A stretch of DNA of 64,000 nucleotides from Formicincola oecophyllae (GCF_006542395.2 NZ_CP038231.1:744001-808000); one strand, 5' to 3'; positions 17,830 to 29,046 are shown, counted from the first letter of the stretch. Numbers and translations are program-made. The notes: generated by a model from the letters alone, not told the origin.

Positions 17830-18185
17830 GTGAGAAGGTTCCCAACGCGTTTGGATGCCTGTTGAAAGCCGCTGGGCTATCCCGTGAAACGGCCAGCATT
17901 TATCTGGAGGTCTCTCCCAAAACGTTGGCACAATGGTTGTGGAAAGGGGTGAAACCACCCCATGGCGTTCTGACTGAGCTAAACCAGCTCATTGAGAAAA
18001 CCCAGCAACAGGCTGAGCTGTTGGCGGAGATGGACACCATCCCAGTTTCTTTGACTGAGGAACAAGCCCAGCAAGCTGGCTGGCCTGGCTTGGACACGGA
18101 ACGGCATTGCTTGGGTATGGCGTTAGCTAAGCGACTGCAGGCCAATAAGCCACTGCCCACTTTTGTGCCTGCCCACCATGAGTGA
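17826..18185 (+). CDS. Helix-turn-helix DNA-binding protein (unassigned family)
   Basis: A 119-residue protein. Residues 8-45 (AFGCLLKAAGLSRETASIYL, then VSPKTLAQWLWKGVKPP) read as an XRE/Cro-like helix-turn-helix. A long helix follows (VLTELNQLIEKTQQQAELLAEM), then a C-terminal region with GWPGLDTERHCLGMALAKRL. Size and layout recall YdiL/DUF1870-type or phage-encoded regulators, at low confidence. The ATG overlaps the stop of the membrane-peptide gene. Its own stop lies in a 20-bp perfect palindrome, 49 nt before CRISPR array 2. It could be the antitoxin or regulator of the pair; this is inference from context. Confidence 0.7.
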   Translation: MSEKVPNAFGCLLKAAGLSRETASIYLEVSPKTLAQWLWKGVKPPHGVLTELNQLIEKTQQQAELLAEMDTIPVSLTEEQAQQAGWPGLDTERHCLGMALAKRLQANKPLPTFVPAHHE

Positions 18186-18202
18186 GGTTTCTGGAAACCT
18201 CA
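18183..18202. promoter_or_regulatory. Perfect 20-bp palindrome before array 2
   Basis: TGAGGTTTC-TG-GAAACCTCA is a perfect inverted repeat with 9-bp arms. It contains the stop codon of the HTH gene. No T-tract follows, so it is not a standard intrinsic terminator. As a dyad it is a plausible binding site for a dimeric HTH protein such as the one just encoded, placed where array 2 would need its promoter. Confidence 0.4.
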
Positions 18203-18234
18203 TCACAGCGTGGCACCGGGCTAGGGCACGTCTC

Positions 18235-18507
18235 GTCTCCCCCGCACACGCGGGGATGAACCCGGCAACGACATCCAGACGCCCTACTATGACGCGTCTC
18301 CCCCGCACACGCGGGGATGAACCTCCTCACTCAACAAGCGCCGCATCGGGCGCCGTGTCTCCCCCGCACACGCGGGGATGAACCAGTGCAAGGTAATCAA
18401 AAAGAACCTTGCCACCCTGTCTCCCCCGCACACGCGGGGATGAACCCGTCCAGGCCTCATCAATGACCAGGAGAGCCGGGTCTCCCCCGCACATGCGGGG
18501 ATGGATT
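18235..18507 (+). CRISPR. CRISPR array 2, type I-E, 5 repeats / 4 spacers
   Basis: It has the same 28-nt repeat and orientation as array 1. Repeats start at 18235, 18296, 18357, 18419 and 18480. Three spacers are 33 nt and one (18385-18418) is 34 nt. The last repeat is degenerate (one loop change and three changes in the final seven bases), marking the distal end. Only 49 nt separate the first repeat from the HTH gene, and they show no AT-rich leader, IHF consensus or similarity to the DNA before array 1. The 34-nt spacer resembles cas7e of this system. Confidence 0.98.
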
Positions 18508-18542
18508 CATTCAAAAAAGCAAAAGCCTTAAGGGGCTGACCA

Positions 18543-19001
18543 TCATGATTTATCGTCAGGCAAGTATTCATCATCACAGGCGCAGGAGGCATTCACCACA
18601 TCCATGGCGCCTTGGCAGGAGCGCAGGATTGCGGTGGCTTTCTCTGCCAATTCCCGCTTTTCCTGCCCTTCCTGGGCTATGGGGCCTTGGTTCATTGCGG
18701 CATGGTTGATGGCTTCAACCAGAACGGCGAACACGCTGTCTGGCGGCAAGGCGGACAACGTGCCCTGCACCAAGTGCATGGCGCTTGGAGTGGCGGTGAT
18801 GGCATGGGGTTGCAGCAGTTGGGCCAGTTTGCCCTGCCATGCGGCAGCTTCCGTCATGGCGGCGCCATTGACCATCCAGGTGCCTATGGCTGGGTCAAGG
18901 GCTGCCAAGGCCACGCTGAGGACGCCATCAAGGGGCATGGCGGCCAGCTTACGCGCGGCAGCTGCCTGGCGACTTTCCAGCTGGTTGGAATCAGGTGTCA
19001 T
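18543..19001 (-). CDS. Conserved-looking protein of unknown function
   Basis: A 152-residue Ala-rich, probably all-helical soluble protein without a signal or membrane segment. It ends in an acidic tail (CACDDEYLPDDKS). A GGGGAG Shine-Dalgarno lies 7-8 nt before the ATG at 19001, which favours this frame over a longer plus-strand frame across the same DNA. I do not recognise the family. It lies just after array 2, pointing toward it. Confidence 0.6.
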   Translation of the reverse strand: MTPDSNQLESRQAAAARKLAAMPLDGVLSVALAALDPAIGTWMVNGAAMTEAAAWQGKLAQLLQPHAITATPSAMHLVQGTLSALPPDSVFAVLVEAINHAAMNQGPIAQEGQEKRELAEKATAILRSCQGAMDVVNASCACDDEYLPDDKS

Positions 19002-19136
19002 GGCTTGCTCCCCTTACGCTTCACAGGTTGGTGGGCCATGGTCAGCCATGGGAACGCTCCTAGCAAGAAGCCATGAGGGATGGCAGGTGTGCCCCACCAT
19101 GCCCCCACCCACGCCAACTTCAGGAGGAGGCCATTT

Positions 19137-20207
19137 TCAGAGGCGTTCTGCAACGGCCTTGGCGAAGGCCTCCGTGGTGGCGGTGCCGCCAAGGTCTGGC
19201 GTTTTCACGCCCGCTTTCAAAGTGCTGTCCAGGGCCTGGCGCAGGCTGTTGGCGCGTGCGTGCTCGCCAACATGGTCAAGCATCAGCCCGGCAGCCAGCA
19301 TCAGCGCCACGGGGTTGGCCACGCCGCGCCCGGCCAGGTCTGGCGCGGAGCCGTGAACTGCTTCAAAAATGGCCTGTTTTTCACCGATATTGGCTCCTGG
19401 TGCCATGCCCAGACCACCAATGAGGCCAGAAATCTGATCTGAGAGGATGTCGCCAAACAGGTTAGTGGTCACGATAACGTCAAACTGACTGGGATCGAGG
19501 CAAAGCTGCATGGCGCAGGCATCCACAATGCGTTCATCACAGGCCACGCGCCCGGCGTAATCAGCAGCCACTTTGTGGCCTTCCTCCAAGAACACCTTCC
19601 CCATGAGTTTGAGGATGTTGGCCTTGTGAACCAGCGTTACCTTTTTGCGACCATGGGCCAGGGCGTATTCAAAAGCGTGGCGCACAATACGGCGGCATTC
19701 AGCGCGCGTGACGTAGCCGGCCGTCACGGCCATGCCTTCGGCCTCCGCCGCGCCATGGGCGCCATCACCGCCGCCCTGTGGCAGGAAATATTCACGGGCT
19801 GCGTAAAACCCCTCCACATTCTCGCGAATGAGGACAATGTCCACCTCCTCATAACGCCCCGGCACTAGGGTGCGGGCTGGGCGCACATTGGCGTAAAGGT
19901 CGAAGGCCTGGCGTAGCGTGACGTTGACTGAACGAAAGCCCCCGCCGCTTGGTGTTGTCAGGGGGCCTTTGAGGGCAAGGCCCGTGCGCTTGATGCTGGC
20001 CATCGTGCTGTCAGGGACAGGTGCGCCCTCAGCTTTCAAGCCTGCCATGCCGGCCTGCTGAACATCCCAGGCGAAGGGGGCGCCCAGCTTGTCCAGCACA
20101 TGTGTGGTGGCAGCGGTGATTTCAGGGCCGATGCCGTCACCAGGGATGAGGGTGGCGGGAATTTTCCCGGTGACGTTCGAATTATGCGGGGCGGCAGTGG
20201 GCGTCAT
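19137..20207 (-). CDS. icd: NAD(P)-dependent isocitrate dehydrogenase family protein
   Basis: Decarboxylating beta-hydroxyacid dehydrogenase of 356 residues, predicted to convert isocitrate to 2-oxoglutarate. Visible motifs are LIPGDGIGPE (N-terminus), GPLTTPSGGGFRSVNVTLR (substrate loop with the phosphorylatable-type Ser region), IRENVEGFYAAREY, VHKANILKL and TTNLFGDILSDQ, then the nucleotide loop EAVHGSAPDLAGRGVANP. The family also holds isopropylmalate and tartrate dehydrogenases. The SVNVTLR loop and the divergent citrate synthase-aconitase pair favour isocitrate. ATG 20207 has an AGGAG site 7 nt upstream. Confidence 0.88.
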   Translation of the reverse strand: MTPTAAPHNSNVTGKIPATLIPGDGIGPEITAATTHVLDKLGAPFAWDVQQAGMAGLKAEGAPVPDSTMASIKRTGLALKGPLTTPSGGGFRSVNVTLRQAFDLYANVRPARTLVPGRYEEVDIVLIRENVEGFYAAREYFLPQGGGDGAHGAAEAEGMAVTAGYVTRAECRRIVRHAFEYALAHGRKKVTLVHKANILKLMGKVFLEEGHKVAADYAGRVACDERIVDACAMQLCLDPSQFDVIVTTNLFGDILSDQISGLIGGLGMAPGANIGEKQAIFEAVHGSAPDLAGRGVANPVALMLAAGLMLDHVGEHARANSLRQALDSTLKAGVKTPDLGGTATTEAFAKAVAERL

Positions 20208-20384
20208 GGCGCTTCTCCTGGTGGGCTGAACCCGAACGCGCCGCCTGGCGCGCTCTTCCAGGGCCACCATTTCAAGCCTGGTGGGGAGAGGCCGTCAAGG
20301 GGCGTTTTCAAGCGGCTGGCATGGTGGAGACTGTTGCCGTCAACACTGCTTGACCGCGAGGGTGTTTTACGTTCTCCTCAAGGC

Positions 20385-20402
20385 CCGTCATCAATCTGAC
20401 GG
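20385..20402. promoter_or_regulatory. Inverted repeat just before gltA
   Basis: CCGTCA-TCAATC-TGACGG forms a 6-bp stem ending 8 nt before the gltA ATG and adjoining its GGAGAG ribosome-binding site. It may be an operator or a leader hairpin in the 203-nt divergent icd/gltA promoter region. No other clear element is seen there. Confidence 0.3.
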
Positions 20403-20410
20403 AGAGCGCC

Positions 20411-21741
20411 ATGGCTGACTTCCCCCAAAAAACACTGGAGTGGCAGCTGCGCTCCACCCCAGGTGGAATGGCTGTGCGCCTTCCAGGGCGCAGCGGCACG
20501 CTGCCCCCTCAAGGCATCGACATGCGCACCCTCCACCGGCAGAGCGGCTTGGTCTCCTTTGACCCCGGCTTTGGCAGCACAGCCTCCTGCGAAAGCGCCC
20601 TGACCTACATCGATGGTGAACGTGGCGAATTGCTGCACAGGGGCTACCCGGTTGAGCAGCTGTGCCAGCATAAAACCTACCCTGAGGTGGCATGGCTGCT
20701 GCTTCATGGCGAATTGCCTGACGCCGCCACACTGGACCGCTTCAACAGTGACCTGTCCCGCGAGGCCTTCCTGCATGAGCAGGTGCGGAATTTCTTCAAT
20801 GGCTTCAGGCGTGATTCACACCCCATGGCCATGCTGTGCGGTACATTGGCCGCCCTTTCCAGTTTCCATGGTGACCAGACGGCTGACCAGCGCCACCGCG
20901 TGACCGCTGAGGAACGCGACCTGCGCGCGCTGCAGCTCATCGCTAAAATGCCTACCCTGGCCGCCTGGGCCTACCGTTACGGGCGTGGACTGCCCTTGAT
21001 CTACCCCAGCGCTGAGCTGCCCTATGCCGGCAACATGCTGCACATGCTGTTCTCCATGCCAGGACGGGAGTGGAAGCCCAACCCGGTCCTGGTGCGAGCG
21101 TTCGACCGCATCATGACGCTTCACATCGACCATGGGCAGAACGTCTCCACATCCACTGTGCGCATGGCTGGCTCAAGCGGCGTCAACCCCTTCGCCTGCG
21201 TGGCGGCTGGGGTGGCGGCACTGTGGGGCCCAGCCCATGGCGGCGCCAATGAAGCCGTTTTGGACATGCTGGATGAGATCGGCACCGTTGAGAGGATACC
21301 AGCCTACATGGCGCGTGTGCGCGACCGGGCGGACCCAACGCGCCTGATGGGCTTCGGGCACCGCATCTACCGTAGTAAGGACCCACGCGCAGCCTTGATG
21401 CGCGCCATTTGCCATGAAGTCCTAGACGAGCTTGGCGCCAGGAACGACCCCCACCTAGCGCTGGCCATGGAGCTGGAGCGCATCGCGCTGGAGGACGACT
21501 ATTTCGTCAATCGCAAGCTCTACCCCAATGTTGATTTCTATTCAGGCATCATTCTGCGCGCCATGGGCATCCCCTCCTCCATGTTCACGGTGTTCTTCGC
21601 CGTTGCGCGCACCGCAGGCTGGGTGGCGCAGTGGAAGGAGATGGTGGAGAGCGGCGCCGGCATCGCCAGGCCACGCCAAATCTATACAGGCCCAGCGCGG
21701 CGCGATGTGCCCCCCAGCGCCCCCAGAACAGGAGTCCAGTC

Positions 21742-21745
<4 letters not shown>
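20411..21745 (+). CDS. gltA: Citrate synthase (type II)
   Basis: Condenses acetyl-CoA and oxaloacetate at TCA-cycle entry. The 444-residue protein has the N-terminal beta domain of hexameric Gram-negative enzymes. The catalytic regions are intact: LHIDHGQNVSTSTVRMAGSS, ALWGPAHGGANEAV, MGFGHRIYRSKDPRA and the Asp in NVDFYSGI. In Acetobacter a citrate synthase gene was found as the acetic-acid-resistance locus aarA; whether this copy has that role is inference. The gene overlaps the aconitase start as ATGA. Confidence 0.96.
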
Positions 21746-24441
<2,696 letters not shown>

Positions 24442-24596
24442 GGCCACTGAAGGCAGGACGGCCTGCACTTTTAAAAGCCCTAATGGCAACAACGCTCCCG
24501 CGGCGTGGATTATCCACGCCCTGGGGCAACTTGTTGCGTTTTGGTAATGTCATACTTTAAATGGACCCCACTAAGGAAAGTCATTGCGACCCTTAA

Positions 24597-24613
24597 AACG
24601 ATAATTAATCGTT
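24597..24613. promoter_or_regulatory. Dyad upstream of the OprB porin gene
   Basis: AACGAT-AATTA-ATCGTT is a perfect 6-bp dyad with a 5-nt AT-rich centre, 34 nt before the porin start. It lies in the AT-rich part of the 206-nt gap after acnA. This is a typical operator shape; the regulator is unknown. Confidence 0.35.
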
Positions 24614-24647
24614 ATTAACAAGACTGCATTCTGTCTGGGGTCCCATC

Positions 24648-26180
24648 ATGACCAAGAACACAGCTGCCCTGTGTGCTGGAAAAGCGCGCCTGGGCTGGGC
24701 CAGCCTGCACCCTGGTGGCTGGCGCTGCACAATCAGGGCCGCCCTGGCCACCACTACAATGGCCATGGCCAGCCTGGGCCTGTCCCTTAGCACAGCGCAG
24801 GCCCAGGTCATGGACAACTACCTGGAAGCGCAGCCTGAAATCCGCGTTGCCACCCCACTGCCCCCCAAACATGACGACACCATCACGGTGCCCCCCTTCA
24901 TCACCCCCCAGGCTGTGTTCCCAGATGGGTTTGGAGTTTTGTCATGGCTGCGCAAACGCGGGGTGAACTACCTGCTTTCCAACACCAATGAATTCGCAGG
25001 GGCCATCACCAAGCCCACCAAAGGCTTTGCCGAGTACAAGCAAGGTTCCAGTAACGCTGGGCAAACTGCCATGTCGCTTGATGTCAACTGGGAACAAATA
25101 GCGGGGGCGCAGGGTTTCGCAACTCATGTCATCACGGTGGGGCGTTATGGCACCACCGCCAACCGCATGTTTGGGGATTGGCTAAACCACGCTTCAGAAG
25201 ACTATGGTGGTGGTGGCAATGTGGTTGTGCACCTTGTCACCGCCTATGGTGAGGAGACGCTGTTTGGCGGGCGCCTAAGCGTGGCGGTGGGGCGGCTTGG
25301 CGAAATGGCCAACTTTGAAAGCAGCCCGCTTTTCTGCAACTTCCAGAATGGCAGCATGTGCGGCAGGCCCAAAGCCGCCACAGACAACCCCTATGTCAGC
25401 GGTTACCCAGGGGCTGTGTGGGGCGGGCGCATCCGCGGGCGCCCCCAGCGCTTTATCTACCTTCAAACAGGTGCCTATGCCGCTGAGGAAGGCATTTACG
25501 GCGATGCCCAGCACCGAACGGGCTTCAAGTACAATGGCGCCACCATCCATGGGGCGCGCGTCCCTTTTGAGGCTGGCTGGGAGCCCATCTTCAACGATGA
25601 GCTGCCAGGCCATTACAAAGTTGGCGCGGTTTGGATGCACGCTCCAACGCCAGATAACTGCCTCAGCGCTACGGGCAGGCCCTACGCCCTGACGGGTGCC
25701 AGGCCCCTTATGCGCAAAAACACCTACAGCGCCTGGTTCATGATGGACCAACAGTTGGTCAGCCATGACCACAGCCAGAAACGCGGTCTCATCCTGATGT
25801 CAGGGTTCCTCTACAATGAGGGTGACGTGGCGCTGCGCAACTGGGAAACCTACGCTGCCCTCATTGACCGTGGGATGTTTGCTGGGCGTCCCTTTGACAC
25901 TTTCGGCATTGCGTTCACCTATGAGCGCATGGCCCGCGGCGTCCAACGGACGGAGGCGCTGATGCTGCAAGGGCGCCACAGGGCCCCCTATGGCTTCCTG
26001 CCCAACCACGCGACCGGCATGCAGCGCCACGCCAGCGTGCTGGAGGTCAACTACGCTGTTCATGCCGCGCGGGGCTTCATTATTCAGCCCTTGTTTGAGT
26101 ATTTCATCAGGCCCAATGGCCAGGGCAATTTGCGCAACGCAGCTTTGCTGGGCTGCAAGACCATGGTGGAGATCTTCTGA
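24648..26180 (+). CDS. oprB: Carbohydrate-selective porin, OprB family
   Basis: Outer-membrane beta-barrel for passive sugar uptake. The 510-residue protein has an extended signal peptide with a hydrophobic core and a likely cleavage after STAQA near residue 53. The mature part has OprB blocks such as FGVLSWLRKRGVNYLL, GRLGEMANFESSPLFCNFQNG and HATGMQRHASVLEVNYAV, and ends in a Phe as outer-membrane proteins do. Two Cys residues in FCNFQNGSMCGRP probably form a loop disulfide. OprB porins are abundant in acetic acid bacteria that oxidise sugars in the periplasm. Confidence 0.9.
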   Translation: MTKNTAALCAGKARLGWASLHPGGWRCTIRAALATTTMAMASLGLSLSTAQAQVMDNYLEAQPEIRVATPLPPKHDDTITVPPFITPQAVFPDGFGVLSWLRKRGVNYLLSNTNEFAGAITKPTKGFAEYKQGSSNAGQTAMSLDVNWEQIAGAQGFATHVITVGRYGTTANRMFGDWLNHASEDYGGGGNVVVHLVTAYGEETLFGGRLSVAVGRLGEMANFESSPLFCNFQNGSMCGRPKAATDNPYVSGYPGAVWGGRIRGRPQRFIYLQTGAYAAEEGIYGDAQHRTGFKYNGATIHGARVPFEAGWEPIFNDELPGHYKVGAVWMHAPTPDNCLSATGRPYALTGARPLMRKNTYSAWFMMDQQLVSHDHSQKRGLILMSGFLYNEGDVALRNWETYAALIDRGMFAGRPFDTFGIAFTYERMARGVQRTEALMLQGRHRAPYGFLPNHATGMQRHASVLEVNYAVHAARGFIIQPLFEYFIRPNGQGNLRNAALLGCKTMVEIF

Positions 26181-26258
26181 CCCATGGGCCTGGCCAAGCC
26201 CTGGCCATCCTTTGTCCAGGCCCAAGTTATGGTGGGCAGGGGCGCTCCAAAGGGTTGC

Positions 26259-26576
26259 TCAGTCGCCGGAATGATCAAAAATTACCACTGACTCCTGCGG
26301 GTTCTTGGCCAGGAGTGGGAAAAGGTACTCCTGGCAGGTGCTAACATGGTGGGGGTGGGTCGCGTAGAGCGCAAGCTCTTCCTGGCCATCAAAAGTGACG
26401 CGCAGCATGTGGTTAAAGCCCTGGCTACGTGCTGCAGGACCTGTGTTGGCATACCAAGCTACGGAACGAATGGCCGGGATGTGGGCCTTCATGCCCAGGA
26501 AAGCCTCTCCCAAGGTCTTGATGGCCTCAGGGCTGGCGCTTTCCTTGATTTGGAACAGGACGCAGTGGACAAGCAT
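26259..26576 (-). CDS. Dabb-domain (stress-responsive alpha/beta barrel) protein
   Basis: A 105-residue protein with the Dabb pattern: MLVHCVLFQIKESASPEAI at the start, then IRSVAWYANTGPAARSQGFNHMLRVTFDG and a His-rich HPHHVSTCQEYLFPLL segment. These dimeric ferredoxin-like barrels often act on or bind small hydrophobic ligands; no specific role can be given. ATG 26576 has an AAGGAA site 8 nt upstream; the frame extends further but without a better start. It is convergent with the porin gene. Confidence 0.75.
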   Translation of the reverse strand: MLVHCVLFQIKESASPEAIKTLGEAFLGMKAHIPAIRSVAWYANTGPAARSQGFNHMLRVTFDGQEELALYATHPHHVSTCQEYLFPLLAKNPQESVVIFDHSGD

Positions 26577-26660
26577 GATGGATTTCCTTTTCAGGCAGCT
26601 GGTGGGGTTCAAGTAAGTTGAACGGGCCTTTGACGGAACGCCTCCCTCCCATCCACAATT

Positions 26661-28937
26661 TCACAAATCGCATGAAATGGAGAATTTGAACGTGCGGGGC
26701 GCGCCTTCAGTCAGGTAGCCGGCGAATTTCGGGTTCACTGACCAATAGCCCGCATTGTTGATGTTATCGATGCCAAAGCGTGCCGTGAACGGCCTTTTCG
26801 CCGCCACGAATGTGTAACGCGCGCCAATATCGGCTGTTGTCCAGCCATGGACCTTGGCCGTGTTGGCGTTGTCGGCCCATTCATGGCCTGTGCGGTTGAC
26901 CTGCCCCATGACGGTCAGCCCCTTCACCCAGGGGATGTCCCATTCCAGGTGGCCATTAATCATGTAGCCAGGGATGCCGAATGCCAGCCGCCCTGTGTTG
27001 TACTGGCTGTGCACCTGCTTGGCCTGCAGGATGGTGGTGCCACCATTGAAGCGCAGCCCTTTGACGATGGTGCCGTTCAACGCGAACTCAATGCCACGGT
27101 TACGCTGCATGCCGTCCATGGTGTAGGTGTAGGCGGCGGGGACGCCAGCATGGTCGTAAGCGGCGGCGCGCACCAGTGAATTGGCCTGGGAAAGCTGAAA
27201 GAACGCCAAGGAGGCGCTCAGGCCACGCCACTGGTATTTGCCACCAATCTCATATTGTGTGGTTTCGTAAGGGTTGAAGACCTTGCCGTGGTTGGTCACC
27301 TGCATGTTGTTGTAGGTCACAGGCGCCACCAACCCAGGCGAGAGGCCCTGAACGCGGTTGAAGTAGAACGACGCCTGCTTGGTGGCGTGGTAGACCAGCG
27401 TCACAATGGGGGTGATGCGCTCGCCGCTCACCGCCTTGTCGGCGCTGGTGCCATAATTGTAGTTGCGCTGCTGGACGTTCTGGTAGCGGAAGCCGCCCGT
27501 CAGCTCAAAGCGGTTGTGCCAGAACTTCATGGTGTCGGAGAAGAACAGGCTGAACAGACGCTCTGTGTTGTTCAGGCCGGGGTTGTTGGTGTTGCCGCCT
27601 GTGAAGTTGGCTGCAGGGCGCGCTGTCTGGGCCGTGTGATAGAGGTTGTTGCGGGGGTTGTTGCCCAGCGCCATGGAATAGGCGGTGTACTGGGTTTCCC
27701 ACAATCCCTGGCCGCCAGCGTTGACCTCATGGTGGATGAAGGGTGTATCAAAACGCACCCGCGTGCCCACAACGGTGCTTTGGTTGTTGGATGTGAACGG
27801 CACGTACATGGAATTAACCGTGCCAGCTCCCGTAGCGCCATTGAGGACGGAGAACGTGCCGTACTGGCCTGATTCATCACCGTTCATGCCGCCAAACTTG
27901 CCGTAGACGGTGACATGGTCGTTGAAGTCATGCTCCAGAGAGGCCATGCCGAACATGTAGGCCATGTTCATATAGGACCAACGCTGGCCATAATTGTGAG
28001 CTGGCTTCACCGGATGGGGGACGGAGGTTGCAGCCCTGCCCTTGCCATCGAGGGAGATGATCGCCTGAGGGCGCCCCCAGTCGATTTCCTGGTTTTCATA
28101 GTCCATATTGAGGGAGGCACGCGTTGCGCCGTCACTGCTGCGCCAATCCGTGTCAAAGCCCAGCACCGTGTTGCGCCTGCGCTCATGGTCGATGGCGGTC
28201 TGACCATCCATGCCAGCCACGTTCAGGCGCATGCCAAGCTGTTTGTCGTCACCAAAGCGGCGCCCCATGTCGATGTTGCCACCCCCCATGGCCCCACTGG
28301 TGTAATCGCCCGTCAACCGCAGGAACGGCTTGTTGCCAGCGTGCTTGTATTCCAAATCGATGGTGCCCCCCACTGAGCCAGCAGGCGCCATGCCGTTGAG
28401 GAAGGCCGTGGGGCCATTCAACACTTGGACGCTGTCGAAAATCTGCGGTGAGACCAGCTCGCGCGGGGCAATGCCGTAAAGACCGCCAATGGCGACGTCA
28501 TCATTGACCACAGGCAGACCACGGATCATGAACATGTCCGCGAAATTGCCCCCGCCCTGGGTGGTGCGCACGGATGGGTCGTTCTCCAGCACTTGCGCCA
28601 AGGTCTGGGACTGCTGGTTGGTGATGAGGCTCGCATTGTAGCTGTGCAGGCTGAAGGGAACGTCCAGCCCCTTCTTGCGCCCCAACACACCAACCTGCCC
28701 CCCCATGCTGACTTCCACACGCTCGCGCCGGCTGGCCCTGATCTGGATGGTTTCAGGCTTGGCCGCAGCTGCGTTAGGAGCTGGCACGGGGGCGTGAACT
28801 TTTTTTACCTCAACACCCTGGCTGGGGGCAGCCTGAACCGACCCCGCCAGCACAGCGGTCCAGCAACAGCCCAGAAGCAACATGCGCTTAATGGGTTTAA
28901 GGATGGAAGGGGGCATTGTACGGCCAGATGAAGTCAT
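26661..28937 (-). CDS. TonB-dependent siderophore receptor
   Basis: Outer-membrane receptor that takes up ferric siderophores using TonB energy. The 758-residue protein has a signal peptide (cleavage near VQAAPS, residue 36). The plug domain includes NDPSVRTTQGGGNFADMFMI, RGLPVVND and VQVLNGPTAFLNG, followed by a long beta barrel. It resembles the FhuE/FpvA siderophore receptor group; the ligand is unknown. A Fur-box-like dyad lies about 85 nt upstream, shared with the divergent PepSY membrane protein. An alternative start is the ATG at 28916. Confidence 0.9.
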   Translation of the reverse strand: MTSSGRTMPPSILKPIKRMLLLGCCWTAVLAGSVQAAPSQGVEVKKVHAPVPAPNAAAAKPETIQIRASRRERVEVSMGGQVGVLGRKKGLDVPFSLHSYNASLITNQQSQTLAQVLENDPSVRTTQGGGNFADMFMIRGLPVVNDDVAIGGLYGIAPRELVSPQIFDSVQVLNGPTAFLNGMAPAGSVGGTIDLEYKHAGNKPFLRLTGDYTSGAMGGGNIDMGRRFGDDKQLGMRLNVAGMDGQTAIDHERRRNTVLGFDTDWRSSDGATRASLNMDYENQEIDWGRPQAIISLDGKGRAATSVPHPVKPAHNYGQRWSYMNMAYMFGMASLEHDFNDHVTVYGKFGGMNGDESGQYGTFSVLNGATGAGTVNSMYVPFTSNNQSTVVGTRVRFDTPFIHHEVNAGGQGLWETQYTAYSMALGNNPRNNLYHTAQTARPAANFTGGNTNNPGLNNTERLFSLFFSDTMKFWHNRFELTGGFRYQNVQQRNYNYGTSADKAVSGERITPIVTLVYHATKQASFYFNRVQGLSPGLVAPVTYNNMQVTNHGKVFNPYETTQYEIGGKYQWRGLSASLAFFQLSQANSLVRAAAYDHAGVPAAYTYTMDGMQRNRGIEFALNGTIVKGLRFNGGTTILQAKQVHSQYNTGRLAFGIPGYMINGHLEWDIPWVKGLTVMGQVNRTGHEWADNANTAKVHGWTTADIGARYTFVAAKRPFTARFGIDNINNAGYWSVNPKFAGYLTEGAPRTFKFSISCDL

Positions 28938-29019
28938 GGGGCACTCTGTGAACGGCGGTCATGATGACAGGCCCTGTGCCCTGGCATGATTGTTGGGCTG
29001 GCCTTGACACTCTGCATAT

Positions 29020-29046
29020 TGATAATGCGAGTAATTCGCAATATCA
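29020..29046. promoter_or_regulatory. Fur-box-like inverted repeat between receptor and PepSY gene
   Basis: TGATAATGCGA-GTAAT-TCGCAATATCA has 11-bp arms with one mismatch. TGATAAT and the TGCGA/TCGCA core resemble Fur operators. It sits between a TonB-dependent receptor gene and a divergent PepSY membrane-protein gene, the usual place for iron-dependent control. Assignment to Fur is by similarity and context only. Confidence 0.55.

Noticed and set aside
18183-18202. Palindrome at the HTH stop as an intrinsic terminator
   Set aside because: No T-tract follows and the arms are nearly contiguous, so a dyad operator fits better than a terminator.
18604-19356. 250-residue plus-strand frame opposite the 18543-19001 gene and icd
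   Set aside because: It runs antisense to a well-supported dehydrogenase and to a gene with a good ribosome-binding site. Its composition is that of a shadow frame.
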